Notes: generated by a model from the letters alone, not told the origin. 64,000 nucleotides of DNA from WJMT01 sp964624145 (GCA_964624145.1 CAZUXT010000010.1:1-64000), one strand, 5' to 3'. Shown: positions 16,050-26,075, numbered from the stretch's first letter. Made by a program: numbers and translations.

Positions 16050-19000
16050 CTGGATGATGACAGAATCTTCACCCAATAAGGTCTCCAGATTTTTTGAGAG
16101 CTCTTCAGAAGGAGTTACTCCCTGAATATCAACTGATTGTACCACGACTTTATAAGAACTTTTTGTTTCAAGCTCAAAGAAAAGAGGGCATTCCCCAGGC
16201 CATGCCTCTAAAAGTTCCTTCAGCTCTTTAAAAACAGACCCTTCCAAGGCGGGAAGATGCACCCTCAACACCACACGCTTGGCAAGATTCTGGATCGCAT
16301 CTGATAAAGGATAAATCGAAGACAAAACCAAACGCTGATTGTCATTTTCACTCATGGATTGAGCCTTGATGAATACAAGGGCATCTTCCTGTATAAACTC
16401 ATAGCTCTGTTTATAACTATCAGGAAAAGCCACGACTTCACAGCGGCCGCTCATATCTTCAAGTATAAAAGTCGCCATCCTTTCATCTCTTTTTGTTTTT
16501 AAAGGCTTGACAGAAGTAATGATGCCTGCCAGCCTGACTTCAAAGTTCGTGTTCTTCTCCCGGTTCAACTGACCTATGGAATGTGAGATCAGGCTCCTCA
16601 TCCCCCTTCCAAACCGCGTCAGAGGATGTCCCGTTAAATAAAAACCTAAGGCTTCCTTTTCATTAGCCAGGAGTTCAGCCTCATCCCATTCCGGCATCCT
16701 CTTGACCTCAGGAGATATGGAAGGAGGCTCCATCTGTCTGGCACCAAAAAGCATTTCCTGATTGGAGAATTTAACTCTGTATATGTCATGAGTGTACTTG
16801 AGCATACTGTCGATCAAACTAAAAAGCTGTGCTCTTTTTAACCCAAAGCTGTCCATGGCTCCGGACTTTATCAGGCTCTCTATCACTTTCTTATTGAAAG
16901 ATTTCGGGCTTATATTGCGGCAGATGTCAAAAGGAGAGTTAAATCCCCCCAGTTCCTTTCGCGCCTCTATGATTTCTCTGACAGGATTTTCTCCTATATT
17001 CTTAATTGCGGACAGGCCAAAACGGATGTCTTTGCCCTTTACCGCAAATGTCAATTCACTTTCATTTATATCCGGAGGAAGGACATTGATTCCCATCTGG
17101 CTGCATTCACTAATATACTTGACGACCTTGGAGGTGTCCCCTCTCTCCGCCTCTGATGTCAGCAAAGACGCCATAAAATAAACAGGGTAATGAGACTTTA
17201 AATAAGCTGTTTGATAGGCAAGACAGGCATAAGCAGCACTATGGGATTTATTGAATCCATATCCCGCAAAATACTTTATCTTATCGAAAATCTTTCTTGC
17301 TTTTTCTCTGTTGACTCCTTTGTTTTTGGCCCCTTCAATAAACCTCTTCTTCATATCCCTCATCACTGAGGCCTTTTTCTTACCCATTGCCTTGCGCAGC
17401 AGGTCTGCTTCGGCCATGGAAAATCCGGCAATATCAGTGGCGATTCTCATGACCTGCTCCTGATACACGATCAATCCTTTTGTCTCCTTTAGAACGGCTT
17501 CGAGTTCAGGAATATCATATTTTACATTTTCCGGATAGTTCTTATTTTTTATGAAGTCCTCAGTCATTCCGCTCTTAAGGGGGCCGGGCCTGTAGAGCGC
17601 ATTCAGGGCAATAAGGTCACGAAAATTATCGGGCTTGTACCTTCTAAGGAGGTCCTTCATGCCGGAACTTTCGAATTGAAAAACCCCGTCCGTGCTCCCT
17701 GATTGGAAGAGCTGAAATGTCTTTTCATCATCCAGGGGAAGATTTTCAAGGTCGATCTCTTCTCCCGAATCCTCTCTCACAATCCTGACTGTATCCTCTA
17801 TGACGGTCAAGTTCCTCAATCCAAGAATGTCCATCTTAAGAAGCCCCATGGATTCGATGTCCTGCATGGGAAACTGAGTGGTGACTTCATCCTTGACTGA
17901 CTTGTATAAAGGCAAAAATTCCACAAGCGGCTTCGGGGTGATGACGATTCCTGCCGCATGGATGGAGGGATGCCTTATCTGTCCTTCTAATTTCTTTGCT
18001 ACTAAAAGCAGCTCCGAGACAACAGGGTCTTCTTCTTTAAGTTTCTTCAATTGAGGTATTTTCTTGGAGGCTGCCTCTATAGATGCGTCCTCACCAATAG
18101 GAGGTATCATCTTTGCCACTTGGTCAACTTTGGGAAGCGGAATATCCAAGGCTCTTCCGGCATCTCTCACTGCCTGCCTTGCCGCCATGGTCCCGAAAGT
18201 AATGATCTGACAGACGTTTTCTTCTCCATATTTGTTCTTTATATAGGATATCACTTCATCTCTTCGCCGCCCGCAAAAGTCGATATCAATATCAGGAAGG
18301 CTGATTCTCTCCGGATTCAGGAACCTTTCGAACAAAAGGTCATATTCCAGGGGATCTAGAGCCGTGATCCCTAATGAATAAGCAAGAAGGCTCCCTGCTG
18401 CTGATCCTCTTCCCGGTCCGACTGGGATATTTCTTGATCTTGCCTCTCTAATAAGGTCCCAGACGATCAAAAAGTAACCCTCAAAACCCATCTGTCTGAC
18501 CAGCTTCATCTCTCTCTCTACCCGCTTCTCATACTCCTTCCTGTTCGGAAGATCTCCTTTTTCCATACGGGACTCAGCCAAATCCATTTTCTTCTTAAAT
18601 CCTTGAGTAACGACCGTTTCAAAATACTCATCCAGACTGTAACCCTCAGCAGGCTTGAATTTAGGCAGATAATACCCGCTGGAAGCCAGGTTGAAATCAC
18701 ATTGTTCTGCTACCCTGTGAGTGTTTTCCAATGCTTCAGGCACCTGGCTGAATAGTTCGGACATTTCATCTGTGGATTTAAAGTAAAATTCCTCAGAACC
18801 AAACCTGATCCGGTCTTTATCTTTTACTTTCTTGTTTGTCTGAATACAAAGCAAAACATCATGGCTCTCCGCATCCTCCTTGTCCAAATAATGGACATCG
18901 TTTGTGGCCACAAGCGGTATATTTAGTTTTTCCCCCATCTGGATAATCTTGGGATTGATTTTTTTCTGTTCTTCAAGTCCATGGTCCTGCAACTCAAGGA

Positions 19001-19520
19001 AAAAATTTCCATTTTTGAAAATCGACATATATTCTCTTGCCGTCTCTTCAGCTTTAAGGTCAAAATCCCGCATTAAATATTCATTTATCTCACCCTTTAA
19101 ACAGGCAGATAGCCCAATGAGCCCCTCAGAGTTTTTGGATAAAAGCTTTTTGTCTATTCTCGGGCGGTAGTAAAATCCTTCCAGGTAACTTAAAGTGATG
19201 AGTTTGCAAAGATTCCTGTATCCGGTCTCGTTCTTTACCAGTAAAACCAGGTGATTATGGTTGGACCCGTCAGGAGACGGCTTTTTATGTTTCCGGCCCT
19301 TTGGGGCAACATACATCTCACAACCCAGTATGGGTTTCACACCCATTTCTCTGGCTGCATTAAAAAATTGGACAGCTCCGAAAATATTGCCATGGTCAGT
19401 GATGGCCACAGCATCCATTCCGTATTCCTTCGCTCTTTGAATCAGGGATTCAATCTTGACAGCTCCGTCAAGGACACTGAATTCAGTATGATTGTGAAGA
19501 TGTATGAATTGAGATCCCAT
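16044..19520 (-). CDS. dnaE: DNA polymerase III alpha subunit
   Basis: This is the replicative polymerase subunit. An N-terminal PHP domain begins FIHLHNHTEFS. The catalytic palm carries PDIDIDFCGRRRDEV near residue 390-405. A helix-hairpin region follows, and an OB domain occupies about 980-1060 (FEVRLAGIITSVK). The length, about 1158 residues, is typical of DnaE1. I chose the ATG at 19520 (MGSQFIHLHNH), which has an AGGG ribosome site; the longer frame from 19547 would overlap guaA. It lies 13 bases after guaA and is probably co-transcribed with it and with the degenerate receiver gene. Confidence 0.96.
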   Translation of the reverse strand: MGSQFIHLHNHTEFSVLDGAVKIESLIQRAKEYGMDAVAITDHGNIFGAVQFFNAAREMGVKPILGCEMYVAPKGRKHKKPSPDGSNHNHLVLLVKNETGYRNLCKLITLSYLEGFYYRPRIDKKLLSKNSEGLIGLSACLKGEINEYLMRDFDLKAEETAREYMSIFKNGNFFLELQDHGLEEQKKINPKIIQMGEKLNIPLVATNDVHYLDKEDAESHDVLLCIQTNKKVKDKDRIRFGSEEFYFKSTDEMSELFSQVPEALENTHRVAEQCDFNLASSGYYLPKFKPAEGYSLDEYFETVVTQGFKKKMDLAESRMEKGDLPNRKEYEKRVEREMKLVRQMGFEGYFLIVWDLIREARSRNIPVGPGRGSAAGSLLAYSLGITALDPLEYDLLFERFLNPERISLPDIDIDFCGRRRDEVISYIKNKYGEENVCQIITFGTMAARQAVRDAGRALDIPLPKVDQVAKMIPPIGEDASIEAASKKIPQLKKLKEEDPVVSELLLVAKKLEGQIRHPSIHAAGIVITPKPLVEFLPLYKSVKDEVTTQFPMQDIESMGLLKMDILGLRNLTVIEDTVRIVREDSGEEIDLENLPLDDEKTFQLFQSGSTDGVFQFESSGMKDLLRRYKPDNFRDLIALNALYRPGPLKSGMTEDFIKNKNYPENVKYDIPELEAVLKETKGLIVYQEQVMRIATDIAGFSMAEADLLRKAMGKKKASVMRDMKKRFIEGAKNKGVNREKARKIFDKIKYFAGYGFNKSHSAAYACLAYQTAYLKSHYPVYFMASLLTSEAERGDTSKVVKYISECSQMGINVLPPDINESELTFAVKGKDIRFGLSAIKNIGENPVREIIEARKELGGFNSPFDICRNISPKSFNKKVIESLIKSGAMDSFGLKRAQLFSLIDSMLKYTHDIYRVKFSNQEMLFGARQMEPPSISPEVKRMPEWDEAELLANEKEALGFYLTGHPLTRFGRGMRSLISHSIGQLNREKNTNFEVRLAGIITSVKPLKTKRDERMATFILEDMSGRCEVVAFPDSYKQSYEFIQEDALVFIKAQSMSENDNQRLVLSSIYPLSDAIQNLAKRVVLRVHLPALEGSVFKELKELLEAWPGECPLFFELETKSSYKVVVQSVDIQGVTPSEELSKNLETLLGEDSVIIQY

Positions 19521-19533
19521 TTTATTCCCTATT

Positions 19534-21066
19534 TCACTCCCACTCAATTGTTCCGGGCGGCTTTGAAGTTATATCGTACACAACACGGTTAACCCCTTCA
19601 ACTTCATTAACTATCCTTGTCGATATTCTGGATAGTAATAACGGATCTGCCTGAAACCACCCGGCTGTCATGCCGTCAACACTTTGGACCAGCCTGACAA
19701 CAACCACCCTTTGATAGGTCCTCTTGTCTCCCATAACCCCTACTGACTTGACCGGGAGGAGAACGGCAAATGCCTGCCACAAATCATTATATATCCCCGC
19801 TTTCTTCACCTCGTCAATCACGACAGCATCCGCATCTCTCAGAGTTTTCAGGCGGTCTTCTGTTACTTCGCCAACCACGCGTACGGCAAGTCCGGGACCT
19901 GGAAAAGGATGCTGGAATATGAAATCACTTTTAACTCCCATCTCCAGACCCATTTTTCTCACCTCATCTTTAAAAAGCTCTCTGAGAGGCTCCACAAGCC
20001 TGAAGGACAATTTCTCCGGCAGCCCTCCCACATTGTGATGAGACTTAATACTTGAGGAAGGCCCTGTAACCGGATTGCTTTCAATAACATCAGGATAAAT
20101 AGTCCCCTGGGCCAGGAACCTCACTTCTCCGATTTTTTCAGCTTCCTGTTCAAATATGTTTATAAACTCCTTGCCGATTATTTTCCTTTTTTCTTCCGGA
20201 GCCATCACTCCTTTAAGTTTTTCTAAAAATCTTTCCGACGCATCAACAGCCGCAACCTTAAGCTCGAATTCCTTCCTGAATGTATCCATGAGCTTCTCGT
20301 ACTGACCTTTACGTAAAAGACCGTTGTTGACAAATATGCATGTCAAATTCCTGCCCACTGCTCGTTTTACAAGAAGGGATGCCACAAGAGAGTCCACTCC
20401 TCCGCTGAGCCCGCATATGACTTTTTCATTTCCCACCAGCTCACGAATCTCATGAATTTTCTTGTCAATAAAAGATCGGATATCCCAGTCAGGTTTCATC
20501 CCTGAAATTTTAAAGATAAAGTTGGATAGAATCTTTTTTCCCTGCTGGCTGTGAATGACCTCGGGATGAAACTGGACACCAAAAAGATTATTTTGCCGGT
20601 TTTCAATAACGGCTGTATCACAATTTTCTGTCATTCCTGTCACAATAAATCCGGGGGGTACTCCCAATACTCTGTCTCCGTGGCTCATCCATACCTGGCT
20701 CTTTCCCTTAATTCCTTGCAGCAGCCCGTCTCCTTCCCGCACTTCAAGCGATGCAAAACCGTATTCTTTCTTTTTAGAGGGAATGACGTTACCTCCCAGT
20801 AAATCCGACATTAACTGGAGACCATAACAGATTCCCAAAACCGGAACTCCAAGTTCTGTGATATCAAAAGTCAGCTTAGGGGCATCGCTGTCATAGACAC
20901 TCTGGGGCCCTCCGGAGAGAATAACGGCTCCCGGGTTTTCTTTTCTTATCTCTGACAGTGCTGCGGTAAAAGGAAAAATTTCTGAAAAAATTCCTAATTC
21001 TCTTACCTTTCTTGCTATGAGCTGAGTGTACTGTGAACCAAAGTCAAGTATGAGAACCTTTTTCAT
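19534..21066 (-). CDS. guaA: GMP synthase (glutamine-hydrolysing)
   Basis: GuaA converts XMP to GMP using glutamine ammonia. The class I amidotransferase domain (about 1-190) shows the nucleophile in GICYGLQLM and the His/Glu pair in FHPEVIHS. The ATP pyrophosphatase loop is CGLSGGVDSLVAS (about 217-229). The C-terminal dimerisation domain ends in the family-typical PPGTIEWE. The 510-residue length is normal. It is the first gene of the guaA-dnaE-receiver run and is divergent from the phosphoglycerate mutase gene. Confidence 0.97.
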   Translation of the reverse strand: MKKVLILDFGSQYTQLIARKVRELGIFSEIFPFTAALSEIRKENPGAVILSGGPQSVYDSDAPKLTFDITELGVPVLGICYGLQLMSDLLGGNVIPSKKKEYGFASLEVREGDGLLQGIKGKSQVWMSHGDRVLGVPPGFIVTGMTENCDTAVIENRQNNLFGVQFHPEVIHSQQGKKILSNFIFKISGMKPDWDIRSFIDKKIHEIRELVGNEKVICGLSGGVDSLVASLLVKRAVGRNLTCIFVNNGLLRKGQYEKLMDTFRKEFELKVAAVDASERFLEKLKGVMAPEEKRKIIGKEFINIFEQEAEKIGEVRFLAQGTIYPDVIESNPVTGPSSSIKSHHNVGGLPEKLSFRLVEPLRELFKDEVRKMGLEMGVKSDFIFQHPFPGPGLAVRVVGEVTEDRLKTLRDADAVVIDEVKKAGIYNDLWQAFAVLLPVKSVGVMGDKRTYQRVVVVRLVQSVDGMTAGWFQADPLLLSRISTRIVNEVEGVNRVVYDITSKPPGTIEWE

Positions 21067-21135
21067 GACCTGATTTTATCAGACTCGTATCTGGTTGTAA
21101 ATCAAAACACCATAACAAAACTCCGACCCCTGCGA

Positions 21136-21164
21136 TTGACTTACTCATCCAAATTTTTTATAGT
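21136..21164 (+). promoter_or_regulatory. Promoter of apgM, giving a near-leaderless mRNA
   Basis: TTGACT (21136-21141), a 17-base spacer and TATAGT (21159-21164). The expected start of transcription is near 21171, only about three bases before the ATG at 21174. No ribosome site lies upstream of that ATG. Confidence 0.6.
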
Positions 21165-21173
21165 TGATTTAAT

Positions 21174-22376
21174 ATGGATAAAGAAAAATTTATAAAAGAC
21201 TTATGTATTGAAACCGATTCAAAAATCGTCCTTTTAGTCATGGACGGACTCGGAGACCTACCTCAAAACGGAGCCACGACTCTTGAAGCCGCTTCCACTC
21301 CAAACCTCGACTCTCTTGCCAAATCAGGCTGCTGCGGGCTCACGGATCCTGTCTTCAAAGGGATAACGCCCGGAAGCGGACCAGCTCATCTGTCACTTTT
21401 CGGCTATGACCCGACCAAGTACATCCTCGGAAGAGGGATTCTGGAAGCTTTGGGAATCAATATAGATGTGACAAAAAACGACATGGTAGCAAGGGGAAAC
21501 TTCGCCACATTAAAAAAAGACCTCATTGTGGACAGGAGAGCCGGCCGGATCTCAACAGAAAAAAACCAGATTCTTTGCGCAAAACTGAACGAAACCGTTA
21601 AAGAAATCGGCCATACCAAAATCTCCTTTTTCACCGGAAAAGAGCACCGCTTTGTCATCAAATTCACTGCTGAAGGCCTTTCAGACCGGCTGTCCGATGC
21701 AGACCCTCAAAAAGAAAACAAACCAATAGTGTATCCAAAACCGTTCTCTTCTGAGGCCAAAAGGACCGCTGATATAGTCAATAAAGTCATGGATAAAGTC
21801 ACAGATGCTCTCAAGGAAGAAACAAAAGCCAATACAATACTGCTCCGCGGTTTTTCAAAATTCCCTTCTATCCCGAGTATGGAGGACCTCTTTAAATTAA
21901 GACCAGCGGCTATCGCCAATTATCCGATGTACAAAGGCCTGGCAAAATTAGTCGGCATGGATGTTTTAGATGTCGGTTCTGAATTAGAAGACCTGTTTGA
22001 GTCTTTGAAAAAAAATTATCACAAATATAATTTTTTCTATGTTCACGTAAAAAAGACAGATTCTTTCGGGGAAGACGGAAACTTTCAGGCGAAAAAAGAA
22101 ATCATTGAAAAAACAGACCGGTTCATACCCGTGATACTTGATCTCAAACCGGATGTGCTTGTCGTTACCTCTGACCACTCCACTCCCTGCCTTCTCAAGG
22201 CACATTCATGGCATCCGAATCCTTTTCTCATCCATTCAAAATACGCTCAAACAGATATGGTCATAAAATTCACTGAAAAAGAGTGCAGCCAGGGTTATCT
22301 GGGCCGGTTCCGTTCTCTGTATGCTATGCCGCTCATGCTCGCTCATGCAGGAAAGATGGTTAAATTCGGGGCATAA
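21174..22376 (+). CDS. apgM: 2,3-bisphosphoglycerate-independent phosphoglycerate mutase, archaeal type
   Basis: This alkaline-phosphatase-superfamily enzyme interconverts 3- and 2-phosphoglycerate. The N-terminus carries VLLVMDGLGDLPQ (metal ligand Asp) and TPNLDSLAKSG, followed by GSGPAHLSLFGYDP with the serine nucleophile, an ApgM hallmark. Later metal ligands are in VVTSDHSTPC and KAHSWHPNP. At 400 residues it has the usual length. It is transcribed alone from a consensus promoter. The mRNA would have almost no leader. Confidence 0.93.
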   Translation: MDKEKFIKDLCIETDSKIVLLVMDGLGDLPQNGATTLEAASTPNLDSLAKSGCCGLTDPVFKGITPGSGPAHLSLFGYDPTKYILGRGILEALGINIDVTKNDMVARGNFATLKKDLIVDRRAGRISTEKNQILCAKLNETVKEIGHTKISFFTGKEHRFVIKFTAEGLSDRLSDADPQKENKPIVYPKPFSSEAKRTADIVNKVMDKVTDALKEETKANTILLRGFSKFPSIPSMEDLFKLRPAAIANYPMYKGLAKLVGMDVLDVGSELEDLFESLKKNYHKYNFFYVHVKKTDSFGEDGNFQAKKEIIEKTDRFIPVILDLKPDVLVVTSDHSTPCLLKAHSWHPNPFLIHSKYAQTDMVIKFTEKECSQGYLGRFRSLYAMPLMLAHAGKMVKFGA

Positions 22377-22398
22377 CTTTGAGATAGAATGTTAATAA

Positions 22399-22426
22399 TT
22401 GACTATTTATATAGACTTTATATAAT
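22399..22426 (+). promoter_or_regulatory. Promoter of the amidase operon, giving a near-leaderless mRNA
   Basis: TTGACT (22399-22404), a 16-base spacer and a perfect TATAAT (22421-22426). Transcription should begin near 22433, two to four bases before the ATG at 22436. No ribosome site is present. The genes to 26486 follow closely on the same strand. Confidence 0.6.
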
Positions 22427-22435
22427 TAAATCAGA

Positions 22436-23584
22436 ATGATAAAAAAGATCGCAACTGCTGTTCTCATAATGCTTTTTACGGCGCCGGGAATCTTTTCCCA
22501 GACTAGTGAGGACTCAAGGATAGAAATATATAATCTCCGCTACCATACACATCCTTCTTTCACGAGAATAGTGATAGATGTGGGAAAATTGAGAGAGTAC
22601 TTTTTTGATGAACTCACTTCCCCGGACAGGATCTACGTGGATGTGTTCCAGGCCAAACTCAATCCCATACTCCACACCAAAACGGTTCATCTGGACAATG
22701 ACTATATACACGAGATCAGAATAGCCCAAAAAAATCACACCACAGTCAGAACTGCTGTGGACCTTGACCTTTCAAAAATAGACCACTACCGGGTCTGGCA
22801 TCTTCCTGATCCTTTTAGAATCATCATCGACATCTACCCTGTGAAAAATGCATCCCAACCCCAACCCACAGATTCAGGATACTCCATGGCGAGGCAGTTA
22901 GGCCTGGGAATCAAAAGAATCGTTATAGACCCGGGACACGGCGGAAAAGATCCCGGGTGCATAGGGAGCCGGAACACGCACGAAAAGGCTATTGTCCTGG
23001 ATATTGCTCAAAGATTACAAAATCTTCTCCGCACAAGACAGGGCCTCGAAGTCATTATGACCAGGGAGACAGATATATTTGTCCCTGTGGAAGACAGGCC
23101 TGTTATTGCCAATCAGAAAAAAGCAGATCTGTTCATCTCCATCCACGCCAATGCCAATCCCAGAAAAAACTATTACGGCACAGCCACCTATTTTCTGAAT
23201 TTCAGTACGGATCCGTCTGTCAATGCCACAGCCGCAAGAGAAAACGCAACCTCTACCAAAAACATTGCGGACATGAAAGAAATCATCACAAAAATCGCCC
23301 AGAACAGTAAGATCAAAGAATCAAAGGAACTGGCAGTACTTATTCAAGAATGCCTGACATCAAGACTCAGAAAATCCAACAAATACACCAAAGACCTGGG
23401 AGTAAAGGGCGGGCCTTTCTGGGTCTTGATCGGGGGAGAAATGCCTTCTGTACTGGTCGAGACCTGCCATCTGTCACATTCAAGGGAAGAAGAGCTACTG
23501 AGGAAGCCTGAGTACCGTCAAGAAATCGCCGAAGGAATATTTGATGGTATTATCCAGTACATTCAATCTTTAGGGAAAGGATAA
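22436..23584 (+). CDS. N-acetylmuramoyl-L-alanine amidase (AmiC-like, AMIN + Amidase_3)
   Basis: This periplasmic zinc amidase cuts the peptide from peptidoglycan. A signal peptide (about 1-22, ending FSQ) is followed by an AMIN targeting domain (about 28-135) and an Amidase_3 domain (about 158-380). Zinc-ligand motifs are VIDPGHGGKDPG, HEKAIVLDIA and SIHANAN, with the catalytic glutamate in VLVETCHLSH. The 382-residue length is normal. It is probably the first gene of a run with the Tat-type DUF362 gene 3 bases downstream. Its own start lacks a ribosome site. Confidence 0.93.
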   Translation: MIKKIATAVLIMLFTAPGIFSQTSEDSRIEIYNLRYHTHPSFTRIVIDVGKLREYFFDELTSPDRIYVDVFQAKLNPILHTKTVHLDNDYIHEIRIAQKNHTTVRTAVDLDLSKIDHYRVWHLPDPFRIIIDIYPVKNASQPQPTDSGYSMARQLGLGIKRIVIDPGHGGKDPGCIGSRNTHEKAIVLDIAQRLQNLLRTRQGLEVIMTRETDIFVPVEDRPVIANQKKADLFISIHANANPRKNYYGTATYFLNFSTDPSVNATAARENATSTKNIADMKEIITKIAQNSKIKESKELAVLIQECLTSRLRKSNKYTKDLGVKGGPFWVLIGGEMPSVLVETCHLSHSREEELLRKPEYRQEIAEGIFDGIIQYIQSLGKG

Positions 23585-23587
23585 AAA

Positions 23588-24475
23588 ATGAAAAGAAGAG
23601 ATTTTATAAAAAACATGGCTGCCGGAAGTATCTTATTAAACTTGAACCCGGGTCTTTTTGCACAGGAAAAAACAATTCCTGACCTGGCCGTGGTTCAAGG
23701 AGAATCCCCCTCTCAAATCACAAGAGAAGCGATATCCGCCCTAGGCGGAATGAGCCGGTTTATCTCAAAAGGCGATGAAGTGCTTGTCAAACCGAACATA
23801 GGTTGGGACAGAACGCCTGAACAGGCAGCGTGTACAAACCCTGAAATTATCAAAACATTGGTTGAGCTCTGTTTTGAAGCCGGAGCCAAAAAAGTCAAGG
23901 TCATGGACCACCCCTGTAATCCCGCACAAAGAACCTATGTCCGGTCCGGTATCGCCGAAGCCGCCAAAAACGCAGGAGCCGACGTACCCTTTCCTAACGA
24001 ACACAAACTGAAAAAAGTCCCTCTCCACGGGCAGCACCTCAAAGAGTGGGAAGTGTACAGAGATTTTCTGGAAACAGACAAAATCATAAATGTCCCTATC
24101 ACCAAGCATCACAGTCTATCCAGACTGACTTTGGGAATGAAAAACTGGCTGGGTGCGCTCGGAGGGAATCGAAACCAGCTCCACCAAAGCCTTGACTATG
24201 CCATAGTGGACCTGGCCGCTTTCTTTAAGCCGGTGCTGTCCTTTCTGGATGCCTACCGGATCCTTTATCGAAACGGGCCTCAGGGAGGCCGGCTGTCCGA
24301 TGTCAGGCTTCACAAAACGGTCGTGGCCGGAGTCGATTATGTGGCTGTGGACAGGATGGGAGCCCAGTTCATGGATATGTCCCAGGAAGAACTCATATAC
24401 CTCAAGATCGCAAATGAAAGAGGTCTCGGCGAAGTTGACCTGGAGAAACTGAAAATTGAAAAAAGAAAGATCTAA
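23588..24475 (+). CDS. DUF362 domain protein with Tat signal
   Basis: The N-terminus MKRRDFIKNMAAGSILL is a twin-arginine signal. The rest fits DUF362, a family often coupled to Fe-S proteins; here the body itself has few cysteines. Motifs include GDEVLVKPNIGWD (about 62-74) and NVPITKHHSLSRLTLGMKNW (about 160-180). At 295 residues it is normal for the short form. It overlaps the following polyferredoxin gene by 20 bases, implying that the two act together. The family's reaction is not firmly known. Confidence 0.85.
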   Translation: MKRRDFIKNMAAGSILLNLNPGLFAQEKTIPDLAVVQGESPSQITREAISALGGMSRFISKGDEVLVKPNIGWDRTPEQAACTNPEIIKTLVELCFEAGAKKVKVMDHPCNPAQRTYVRSGIAEAAKNAGADVPFPNEHKLKKVPLHGQHLKEWEVYRDFLETDKIINVPITKHHSLSRLTLGMKNWLGALGGNRNQLHQSLDYAIVDLAAFFKPVLSFLDAYRILYRNGPQGGRLSDVRLHKTVVAGVDYVAVDRMGAQFMDMSQEELIYLKIANERGLGEVDLEKLKIEKRKI

Positions 24476-26051
24476 AAAATACAGAGTCATCCAGATATTA
24501 AGGATCATAAGCCAGTCCCTGTTTTTCATTCTTTTTTTCTATCTCATGCTGCAAACTCATTTTCCGGGAAAAGATTATATAAGAAATGTGGAGATCTTTT
24601 TCCATTTCGATCCCCTGATCGCTCTGACGACCATCATCGCAGCGAGGGCTGTGTTTGCGTCTTTTGTGTTTGCGGCTTTTACGGTCATACTGACTTTTGT
24701 TTTCGGACGCTTTGCCTGCGGATGGGTGTGTCCTCTCGGCTCCATCCATCAATTTTTTTCTTTTATCTTTAAGAAAAGCAAGCTATTAAAACCCAAAAAA
24801 ATAAAAAACAAGCTTCCGACCTTAAAATATTATATTCTGATTCTTATTCTTGTAGGCGCTGTTTTCTCTTTAAACCTGGTAGGGATAATGGATCCTTTCT
24901 CTCTTCTGTACCGGTCGTTTGCCGTTGCTGTATTTCCTGCTTTAAACCATGCCTTTTCAAACATCATAGGCCTCATGTATCAAGCTGAATTTTATTCCGT
25001 TGCAGACCCCATAGCCCAATTTTCCACAACTCTTAATATAAACCCCGTATTCGCACAGGCATTTTTCATAGGGTCATTGTTCCTGGCTGTCGTGCTTCTG
25101 AATGCGTATCGCGAAAGATTCTGGTGCCGGTATCTGTGTCCCCTAGGCGCTCTGTTAGGTCTCTTTTCAAGATGGAATATATTGAAGCTCACCATTGACC
25201 CTAAAAAATGCATTGAATGCAACCTCTGCACCATTCACTGCGAAACCCAGGCTAATCCTTTTCCCAATGATGAATGGAAGAGTTCCGAATGCATCTATTG
25301 CTTCACCTGCAGCGCGATATGCCCTACAAATGCGATCCAATTCCCCCTTAGACCCGGCCCGGAAAAAATAGAGAAGATCGATCTTTCCAGAAGGAAACTC
25401 ATTCTTACTTCCCTGGTCAGTGTCGTCGCCGCTCCTTTCTTCCGGCTGTCTCCAAAATCCGCCAGGGCCTCTGAAAAATTGATCCGGCCGCCTGGCGCCC
25501 TTCCGGAAAAGCAGTTTCTGGAAAAATGTGTGAAATGCGGCGAGTGTATGAAAGTATGCCCCACCAACGCCATTCAACCTGTTCTTACCGAAGCAGGGCC
25601 TGAGGGACTCTGGACGCCCATGCTGGTTCCTGAAATCGGGTACTGCGAATACTACTGTTCACTGTGCACCCAGGTCTGTCCCACAGGAGCGCTCAAGGAA
25701 CTGACCGTTCCGGAAAAAACGCAGGTCAAAATAGGGACATCCTGGATAAACAAAAACCGGTGCATCCCGTGGAAATTCGGAGACCCCTGCATTGTGTGTG
25801 AAGAGCACTGCCCGGTTTCTCCAAAAGCCATAAAACTGATAAAAACCGAAGTCAAAACTCCTGAGGGGGAAATAAAAACCCCCCTGGCACCGGTTATAGA
25901 TACGGAACTCTGTATTGGCTGCGGTATATGTGAAAATAAATGCCCTGTGGTTGATAAACCCGCCATATATGTCACGAGTGTAGGGGAGTCCAGGTCGGAT
26001 AAGAATCAGCTCAAGCTCGACCTGATTTCCGGAAGCGGCGGGATCTACTGA
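24456..26051 (+). CDS. NapH/NapG-like fused membrane polyferredoxin
   Basis: The N-terminal half (about 1-240) has four to five membrane segments and the paired NapH/NosR motifs CGWVCPLGS and CRYLCPLGA. Two ferredoxin clusters follow (CIECNLC, CIYCFTC). Near residue 308 an internal twin-arginine-like stretch, SRRKLILTSLVSVVAAPFF, opens a second ferredoxin half with CVKCGEC, CEYYCSLC, CIVCEEHC and CIGCGIC. It looks like NapH joined to NapG in one chain. The role is electron transfer between quinol and periplasmic Fe-S carriers; the partner is unknown. Translation seems to begin at TTG 24456, inside the DUF362 gene. Confidence 0.88.
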   Translation: MKKERSKKYRVIQILRIISQSLFFILFFYLMLQTHFPGKDYIRNVEIFFHFDPLIALTTIIAARAVFASFVFAAFTVILTFVFGRFACGWVCPLGSIHQFFSFIFKKSKLLKPKKIKNKLPTLKYYILILILVGAVFSLNLVGIMDPFSLLYRSFAVAVFPALNHAFSNIIGLMYQAEFYSVADPIAQFSTTLNINPVFAQAFFIGSLFLAVVLLNAYRERFWCRYLCPLGALLGLFSRWNILKLTIDPKKCIECNLCTIHCETQANPFPNDEWKSSECIYCFTCSAICPTNAIQFPLRPGPEKIEKIDLSRRKLILTSLVSVVAAPFFRLSPKSARASEKLIRPPGALPEKQFLEKCVKCGECMKVCPTNAIQPVLTEAGPEGLWTPMLVPEIGYCEYYCSLCTQVCPTGALKELTVPEKTQVKIGTSWINKNRCIPWKFGDPCIVCEEHCPVSPKAIKLIKTEVKTPEGEIKTPLAPVIDTELCIGCGICENKCPVVDKPAIYVTSVGESRSDKNQLKLDLISGSGGIY

Positions 26052-26075
26052 CTTAAGGGCAGATGGGATAAAAGC

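Noticed and set aside
16032..16060. 10-bp inverted repeat TCATCATCCA/TGGATGATGA read as a terminator for dnaE
   Set aside because: It straddles the dnaE stop, has no T run, and is better explained by coding sequence next to a repeat copy.
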